Positions 6,813-6,972 of a stretch of DNA of 6,972 nt are shown here, one piece after another. A model generated the notes under the pieces. That model was not told the DNA's origin and did not search any database. It saw only the letters and a list, made by a program, of their open reading frames with translations. The DNA comes from Candidatus Kuenenia stuttgartensis. GTDB lineage: Bacteria > Planctomycetota > UBA1135 > UBA2386. Made by a program: the position numbers and the translations under genes. The stretch lies in assembly GCA_945861365.1 (NCBI GenBank), contig CAMAUH010000228.1, forward strand, positions 1-6,972, read 5' to 3'. Numbering within the stretch: the stretch's first letter is position 1; every line of letters starts with the position of its first letter.

Positions 6813-6850
6813 CGGCGGCGTTGCAGGACAGAACGAACGCACCACATCGC

Positions 6851-6972
6851 ATGCGCATGAACTTCCACCTCCCGTGCCTCTGCCTCGCAGCGGCCTCCTT
6901 GTCGGCCCAGAACTTCACCTTCCTGCCGGCGACCGCCGCGCCCGTCAGCGAGCTCAACAACTACAGCCTGGT
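6851..6972 (+). CDS. N-terminus of a secreted protein (rest beyond the window)
   Basis: Only the first 40 codons and two bases are present. From the ATG at 6851 the protein reads MRMNFHLPCLCLAAASLSA|Q, a short basic start, a hydrophobic core and a probable signal peptidase site after Ala19. The mature end begins QNFTFLPATAAPVSELNNYS. A second in-frame ATG at 6857 is an equally possible start (MNFHLP) and leaves the signal peptide intact; neither has a ribosome-binding site. The signal ending is almost the same as in the neighbouring cytochrome protein (AASLAAQ versus AASLSAQ). The mature sequence loosely recalls N-termini of secreted planctomycetal proteins of unknown function, but too little is present to name a family. 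It is transcribed divergently from the cytochrome gene across a 140-bp spacer and may share regulation with it. Confidence 0.75.
   Translation, partial: MRMNFHLPCLCLAAASLSAQNFTFLPATAAPVSELNNYSL

Larger units (their letters stand above)
6711..6850. promoter_or_regulatory. Divergent intergenic region between cytochrome and secreted-protein genes
   Basis: This 140-bp region serves the 5' ends of two outward-reading genes. It contains a phased GCGATGAC repeat (listed separately). On the plus side, an ATGACA hexamer (6782-6787, 5 of 6 to TTGACA) precedes TAGGTT (6807-6812, TAnnnT type) by 19 bp; this is a possible but loosely spaced promoter for the right-hand gene. I see no clear promoter for the cytochrome gene on the minus strand. 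Confidence 0.5.

Noticed and set aside
1..6972. Search for tRNA, rRNA, CRISPR, transposase, integrase, toxin-antitoxin or phage genes
   Set aside because: No regular spacer arrays, cloverleaf sequences, terminal inverted repeats or matching protein motifs were seen by eye on either strand.

Overview
The window looks like chromosomal DNA from a high-GC member of the Planctomycetota, probably one of the lineages rich in secreted VCBS/FG-GAP proteins. The best evidence is a PSCyt/DUF1587-DUF1595-DUF1592-DUF1588-DUF1585 cytochrome protein, a family concentrated in Planctomycetota, Verrucomicrobiota and some related phyla. Supporting signs are a secreted seven-blade VCBS protein with a glycine-rich C-terminal domain that I recognise from that group, the high GC content, and the lack of clear Shine-Dalgarno sequences before any start. 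Genus and species cannot be told from this sequence.

Layout from left to right. (1) 1-1687, minus, open at the left edge: a membrane-anchored or secreted protein with five carboxypeptidase-regulatory-like (beta-sandwich) repeats. (2) 1777-2316, minus: a 179-residue lipoprotein with a DUF4410-like body. It lies upstream of gene 1 on the same strand and may be co-transcribed with it. (3) A 191-bp divergent intergenic region. (4) 2508-4424, plus: a secreted seven-bladed beta-propeller protein (VCBS/FG-GAP) with an Ig-like domain and a C-terminal domain. It most likely starts at TTG. (5) 4434-6710, minus, convergent with gene 4 and only 9 bp away: the large c-type cytochrome protein. A perfect 8-bp inverted repeat sits exactly on the junction. 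(6) A 140-bp divergent intergenic region holding a helically phased GCGATGAC repeat. (7) 6851-6972, plus, open at the right edge: the N-terminus of another secreted protein.

Every gene here begins with a signal peptide, signal anchor or lipobox, so the whole window encodes cell-envelope or exported proteins. Three of them share a signal-peptide end of the form L-[TAS]-A|Q. There are no tRNAs, rRNAs, CRISPR arrays, transposases, integrases or phage genes, and I do not see a defence or mobile system. The long R/A/P-rich open frames opposite the real genes are artefacts of high GC. The observations most worth checking are the phased repeat between 6734 and 6786, the shared hairpin at 4426-4449, and the absence of the usual DUF1552 partner beside the cytochrome gene.
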